From the NCBI GenBank assembly GCA_009741485.1, contig CM019236.1:32267529-32331528 (forward strand): a stretch of 64,000 bases of DNA. The letters are read 5' to 3'. The position numbers and the translations under genes were made by a program. This DNA comes from Malurus cyaneus samueli. Lineage: Eukaryota; Chordata; Aves; Passeriformes; Maluridae. Under the pieces are notes generated by a model. It saw only the letters and a list, made by a program, of their open reading frames with translations, was not told where the DNA came from and ran no database searches. Positions 63,442 to 64,000 of the stretch are shown piece by piece (the first letter of the stretch is position 1; each line of letters starts with the position of its first letter).

Positions 63442-64000
63442 CTGCGGAAAAAAGAACCACAGCATTACACCTGCAGACAAAGTGCTGTCAAACGGGGTGA
63501 GCCAACCTTGGGCTTTGAGGTAAGGACTTACAATGACCTTGCTAAGCAAGCTATCATTAATCAAAGTCACATGGAAGAGAGGCATCTGAGCAGGGCTGCA
63601 CTCTGGAAAAAGCTCTGTGTAGCACAAAGAAGGAGGCTCCCTGTCTGCACTTGGTTGAGATGAAGCATTCAGTTAACAGCAGCTAACAATACAGAGATGG
63701 TTAAACACCTACAAAATTAAACTGCTGCTCCCTATCTCAGTTCACAGCCATGTCAAAAAAAGGAAAGCGGTCTTTAGGGATACTTTTTTTCTTTTCTAGA
63801 AGCTTTCCAAACAGCTGTATTTCTCACCTGAACAGACTTTACTAAAAAATTCCTTACTTATTGTCAAAAGTAACAAAATTTTTTGCCTGATTAAAAACTT
63901 TTTTGCCTGATTAGTTATTTGGGATTACAAGAAATTGAGAAACAACAGCTTTAAAGTTCCATTAACAACCTGAAACAAAATCTCTTCACTTGGATATATA
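63442..64000 (-). other. MLLT3 intron (partial)
   Basis: Intronic sequence upstream of the 63342-63441 exon. I see no further exon before the window edge. A short direct duplication (TTTTTTGCCTGATTA, two copies) lies at about 63878-63915. Confidence 0.8.

Larger units (their letters stand above)
48315..64000 (-). other. MLLT3: MLLT3 (AF9) gene, 3' portion: four terminal coding exons, introns and 3' UTR
   Basis: Gene-level entry. Four minus-strand exons join in frame to give the C-terminal 124 residues of AF9, the nuclear YEATS-family chromatin reader of the super elongation and DOT1L complexes. Introns inside the window are 63442-64000 (partial), 60491-63341 (2851 bp), 58629-60418 (1790 bp) and 51857-58556 (6700 bp). 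The first exon starts inside a codon (phase 2). The other three junctions are phase 0. Donors read GTAAAA, GTAAAC and GTGAGG. Acceptors of the first, second and fourth exons have good pyrimidine tracts, while the third is poor. The product ends TSGTS and has [20 protein letters not shown], which fits AF9 rather than its paralogue ENL (MLLT1). Human AF9 is about 568 residues, so roughly the last fifth is here. The 5' end is outside the window. The 3' limit at 48315 is inferred from a poly(A) signal. Confidence 0.95.

Noticed and set aside
1..64000. tRNA, rRNA or microRNA genes
   Set aside because: No T-loop GGTTCGAATCC-type box with matching cloverleaf and no convincing conserved hairpin were seen. 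A covariance-model scan would be decisive.

Overview
This is a vertebrate nuclear window, almost certainly from a bird and probably a songbird. It is AT-rich and split by introns, with no operons. It is littered with CR1 LINE fragments whose 3' tails carry the avian ATTCTATGATTCT-type ending, and it holds two long terminal repeats of a common avian endogenous-retrovirus LTR type. The only protein-coding gene I can support is MLLT3 (AF9), on the minus strand. Its last four coding exons lie at 63342-63441, 60419-60490, 58557-58628 and 51725-51856. They join without a frame break into the last 124 residues of the protein, including the AF4/DOT1L-binding ANC1-homology domain (AHD). All four have GT donors and AG acceptors. 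The earlier MLLT3 exons (YEATS domain and Ser-rich middle) lie beyond base 64000. MLLT3 is Z-linked in chicken, so the window is probably Z chromosome (inference).

Layout. 64000-51725: MLLT3 exons and introns, with three CR1 fragments in the introns. 51724 to about 48315: the likely MLLT3 3' untranslated region, with several candidate poly(A) signals and a CA/TA repeat. 48300-1: intergenic sequence downstream of MLLT3, where SLC24A2 would be the expected next gene (human gene order); no SLC24A2 exon is recognisable. This part contains a run of plus-strand CR1 fragments (41.2-45.4 kb), further CR1 copies at 32.2, 26.6, 24.9, 14.1 and 8.4 kb, and the two LTRs at 17.6-18.7 and 8.8-10.1 kb. It also holds several simple-sequence tracts, including a 218-base uninterrupted purine run and a 120-base pyrimidine run.

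What stands out. The penultimate MLLT3 coding exon is 72 nt, phase 0-0, and has a run of eight G where its polypyrimidine tract should be, so it is a candidate for regulated in-frame skipping that would remove part of the AHD. The 8.8-kb LTR carries a private six-unit minisatellite and keeps TATA-like and poly(A) motifs that its partner at 17.6 kb has lost. I found no credible undescribed gene system. Most open reading frames are short chance frames, low-complexity translations, or antisense readings of repeats.
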